Of a stretch of 64,000 nucleotides of DNA, positions 62,239 to 64,000 are shown in pieces. Below the pieces are notes generated by a model. The model searched no databases and was not told the DNA's origin. It saw only the letters and a program-made list of their open reading frames with translations. The DNA comes from Neobacillus driksii. Lineage in GTDB: Bacteria > Bacillota > Bacilli > Bacillales > Cytobacillaceae. Both the position numbers and the translations under genes were made by a program. Location of the stretch: NCBI RefSeq assembly GCF_013409995.1, contig NZ_JACCBX010000004.1:434001-498000 (forward strand), in the 5' to 3' direction. Numbering within the stretch: position 1 is the stretch's first letter; each line of letters begins with the position of its first letter.

Positions 62239-63360
62239 CTATTTTACTTCGGGACCGAATAATCTCAATGCTTTCACTTGTTCATTACCACTATTTACTA
62301 TAATAAAACTAGAAACTTTAGCAGGGATAAACAGTTGGTCACCCTTTTTTACTGATAGATGATCCTCACCTGTGATGACCATGGCATTTCCAGATAGAAT
62401 ATATAATCCAGAAAACACTCCTTGACCCTGAACTTCAGCCTTCGTGTTGACCTCTATTTGAGTCATTCTAAAGTATGGAGTTCGTTTATAACCGATGAGT
62501 TCGATTTCTTTACTGCCTTCAGATTCTAATACTATTTCTGGAGCTACCCGCCAGTTCTCCAATGTTTCTTCTCTTGTAAAAGTGTCGTATTTAAAAATAT
62601 CAAACATCTTTTCATATCCGAGTCCTTGATGTATTAAGAAATCATCAATTTGTAATCCTGAAGGTGATGTTTTTTCTAAGCGGATGGTAATGTCTGAAGG
62701 TTCTTGTATTTCGACCAATAAGCAGCCAGAACCGATTGCGTGTGGAATACCTGCTTCAATTAAGAAAGTATCTCCCGGCTGTACATAGTATTTATGTAAA
62801 CAATCCAGCATGCCTTGGACATCTTGTTCGTCAAACAAGGCTTTCCATTGTTCCCTGTTTACACCTGGTTTAAAGCCCATATAAACATGGGGGAGCTCAC
62901 CGCCGATTTCCCTTCCCCCAACAAAGTGCCAGCATTCTGTTTTTCCATACAAAGAATTAAAAAGCTCTTGTGCTTGTTTCTTGTCTGGATGGGTCTGAAT
63001 AATCAAACGCTCCGCAGTGTCGATCAACTTTACTAATACTCCTGTTTGCTTACCAAACTTTTCAACATGTTTTTCCCCTAAGAACTCTACAGGATTTTTA
63101 TCCACAAGGTCTTTCAAGGAAATGTCCCTGTCAGGTAGGTCTAACTTGCTTAGTCCTTCCTCTTTTAGATGCTGTCGATCTGCGTTTCTGTTAGTAGAAA
63201 CAATCGACATCATCCATTCTTCAGGGTAACGACTATCCTTGGGGTCCCTTATCCCATGCAATTCATCTAGGAGCTTTCCACCTAAATAAGTCCTCCATGA
63301 CCTAGTAGGTGATAACTTGATTGGCTGGGAACCATCAATCTTTATTGTACTAACATTCAT
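62239..63360 (-). CDS. Mannose-6-phosphate isomerase, class I (ManA-like)
   Basis: The protein is 373 residues with a cupin fold. Zinc-site segments are IIQTHPDKKQAQ, KTECWHFVGG and PHAIGSGCLLVEIQEPSD, and a closing KKGDQLFIPAKV. The N-terminal WRTYLGGKLLDELHG is longer than in the common 315-residue Bacillus ManA; the length is nearer the Pmi/ManA type of E. coli. It interconverts mannose-6-P and fructose-6-P. It lies next to a two-component system and an FN3 protein, so mannose or mannan use is likely. Confidence 0.88.
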   Translation of the reverse strand: MNVSTIKIDGSQPIKLSPTRSWRTYLGGKLLDELHGIRDPKDSRYPEEWMMSIVSTNRNADRQHLKEEGLSKLDLPDRDISLKDLVDKNPVEFLGEKHVEKFGKQTGVLVKLIDTAERLIIQTHPDKKQAQELFNSLYGKTECWHFVGGREIGGELPHVYMGFKPGVNREQWKALFDEQDVQGMLDCLHKYYVQPGDTFLIEAGIPHAIGSGCLLVEIQEPSDITIRLEKTSPSGLQIDDFLIHQGLGYEKMFDIFKYDTFTREETLENWRVAPEIVLESEGSKEIELIGYKRTPYFRMTQIEVNTKAEVQGQGVFSGLYILSGNAMVITGEDHLSVKKGDQLFIPAKVSSFIIVNSGNEQVKALRLFGPEVK

Positions 63361-63394
63361 CGTAAAAACTCCTTCTTTTAATAGGTTAAAAGAA

Positions 63395-63426
63395 TAGAAA
63401 GCTCCCCTATTAACGGAAGCTTTCTA
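63395..63426 (-). terminator. Terminator of the FN3 protein gene
   Basis: TAGAAAGCT (63395-63403) pairs with AGCTTTCTA (63418-63426). On the minus strand it is followed by TTCTTTTAACC, and it lies 20 bp beyond the stop codon. Confidence 0.7.
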
Positions 63427-63447
63427 TTCAAGTTAGTATGAAAATCC

Positions 63448-63999
63448 TTATTTTAAAGTGAGCGATTTACTTGGTCCAAACCCACTCCAACGATAGCCTT
63501 CTACTCTGATAAGACCGTTCGGAATGACATCGGAAAGTCTTTCTCTCTTTGAATACTTGACTCCTTTTCCGACTGCTTCTACTTTAAACGTATACTCTTT
63601 TCCTGGTTCAAGACCGTTTATGGTATAGGTAGTATCAGCCGTTGTCATTTCTGAGTTAATTGGCGTAAACTCTGCTCCTTCAGGTTTAATTGGCTGCCCA
63701 TTTACATATACGCGGTATCCAATTACCTCTTGATTATTGGCTTTTGCCTCGTTCCAAGAGAGAGTAACACTTTCGTTTTCTTTATCGACTTTTGCCCTTA
63801 ATACACCATTAAAGAATGGTGCTCCAATTGCATATGGAACTGCTGTTTCGACTTCAAGAGAAGTGTTATAAGGTGTCTTGTTTCCCGCAAGATCGACCGC
63901 TTCAACAGTAACATCATATTTTGTACCTGGTTGAAGATTGGATAATGTATAGTTGCTAGATTTAGCAAATCCGTGTAGTTTGCCGTTTGCATATACATT
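63448..63999 (-). CDS. Extracellular fibronectin type III repeat protein, C-terminal end (partial)
   Basis: An open minus-strand frame runs off the window edge; 183 codons plus the stop are seen. It holds the end of one FN3 domain (YTLSNLQPGTKYDVTVEAVDLAGN), a linker and a last complete FN3 domain (VTLSWNEAKANNQEVIGYRVYVNG to INGLEPGKEYTFKVEAV). FN3 repeats link catalytic and binding domains in secreted glycosidases. The catalytic part lies beyond the window. Nearness to manA suggests a mannan- or other glycan-degrading enzyme, but this is inference. Confidence 0.85.
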   Translation of the reverse strand, partial: NVYANGKLHGFAKSSNYTLSNLQPGTKYDVTVEAVDLAGNKTPYNTSLEVETAVPYAIGAPFFNGVLRAKVDKENESVTLSWNEAKANNQEVIGYRVYVNGQPIKPEGAEFTPINSEMTTADTTYTINGLEPGKEYTFKVEAVGKGVKYSKRERLSDVIPNGLIRVEGYRWSGFGPSKSLTLK

Positions 64000-64000
64000 G

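Overview
This window looks like chromosomal DNA of an aerobic, spore-forming Bacillaceae species (Bacillus, Neobacillus or a relative). It is A+T-rich, has strong AGGAGG-type ribosome binding sites, and carries spoVR, a yhdB-like gene, pgcA, yhcU/yhcT-like genes, deoR-deoC and pit neighbours in a Bacillus-like setting. No rRNA, tRNA or CRISPR locus was seen.

Region 1 (1-25,000) is a nitrogen-heterocycle uptake and breakdown island. It starts with the tail of an oligopeptide/dipeptide ABC ATPase. Next come a LytS/YesM-type kinase with a YesN-type regulator, an SSS symporter, an NCS1 permease, a cytosine-deaminase-like amidohydrolase, an ABC solute-binding lipoprotein, two COG0402-type amidohydrolases and a second, orphan YesN-type regulator. 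The second half holds carbamate kinase, an ankyrin-TPR protein, two paralogous NCS2-like permeases, an alpha/beta hydrolase, a guanine-deaminase-like enzyme, the three subunits of oxamic transcarbamylase (AllG/AllF/AllH, formerly YlbE/FdrA/YlbF) and a Tat-exported cytosine-deaminase-like amidohydrolase. Together these suggest import and hydrolysis of purine-, pyrimidine- or related ring compounds down to oxalurate, then oxamate plus carbamoyl phosphate, then ATP, CO2 and ammonia. The three key transcripts (permease 1-ankyrin/TPR-carbamate kinase, permease 2-guanine deaminase, allHFG) share an ungapped 80-bp element upstream. This is the strongest candidate for an undescribed regulatory system here.

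Region 2 (25,000-32,700) is a decayed, gene-poor segment. It is flanked by the true spoVR 3' end and an older degenerate copy of that 3' end in the same orientation. It contains three small acidic repeat-like proteins, broken modA/modB molybdate transporter genes, a Fur-box-controlled DoxX gene, a solitary GTP cyclohydrolase II, a CDF metal exporter and a decayed IS1182-type transposase, with several terminator-like hairpins that have no obvious gene.

Region 3 (32,700-43,140) is conserved core: spoVR, an exported M14 peptidase, yhdB-like, phosphoglucomutase, yhcU-like, an RluA-type pseudouridine synthase, a YeaQ-like membrane protein, the Pit phosphate transporter with its DUF47 partner, and a YitT-family protein. 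It ends in a 12-unit tandem array of 52-bp hairpin units.

Region 4 (43,145-50,071) holds proC and a tightly coupled four-gene polysaccharide cluster: a stand-alone receiver protein, a membrane HEAT-repeat protein, a GT2 glycosyltransferase and a 1080-residue membrane-anchored glycosidase-like protein. Region 5 (50,300-64,000) has a XapX small protein, deoC, deoR, an MMPL transporter, a cupin, small unknowns, a secreted metallophosphatase lacking the usual C-terminal domain, fabF, a YesM/YesN two-component system, mannose-6-phosphate isomerase, and the C-terminal end of a fibronectin-III protein cut by the window edge.
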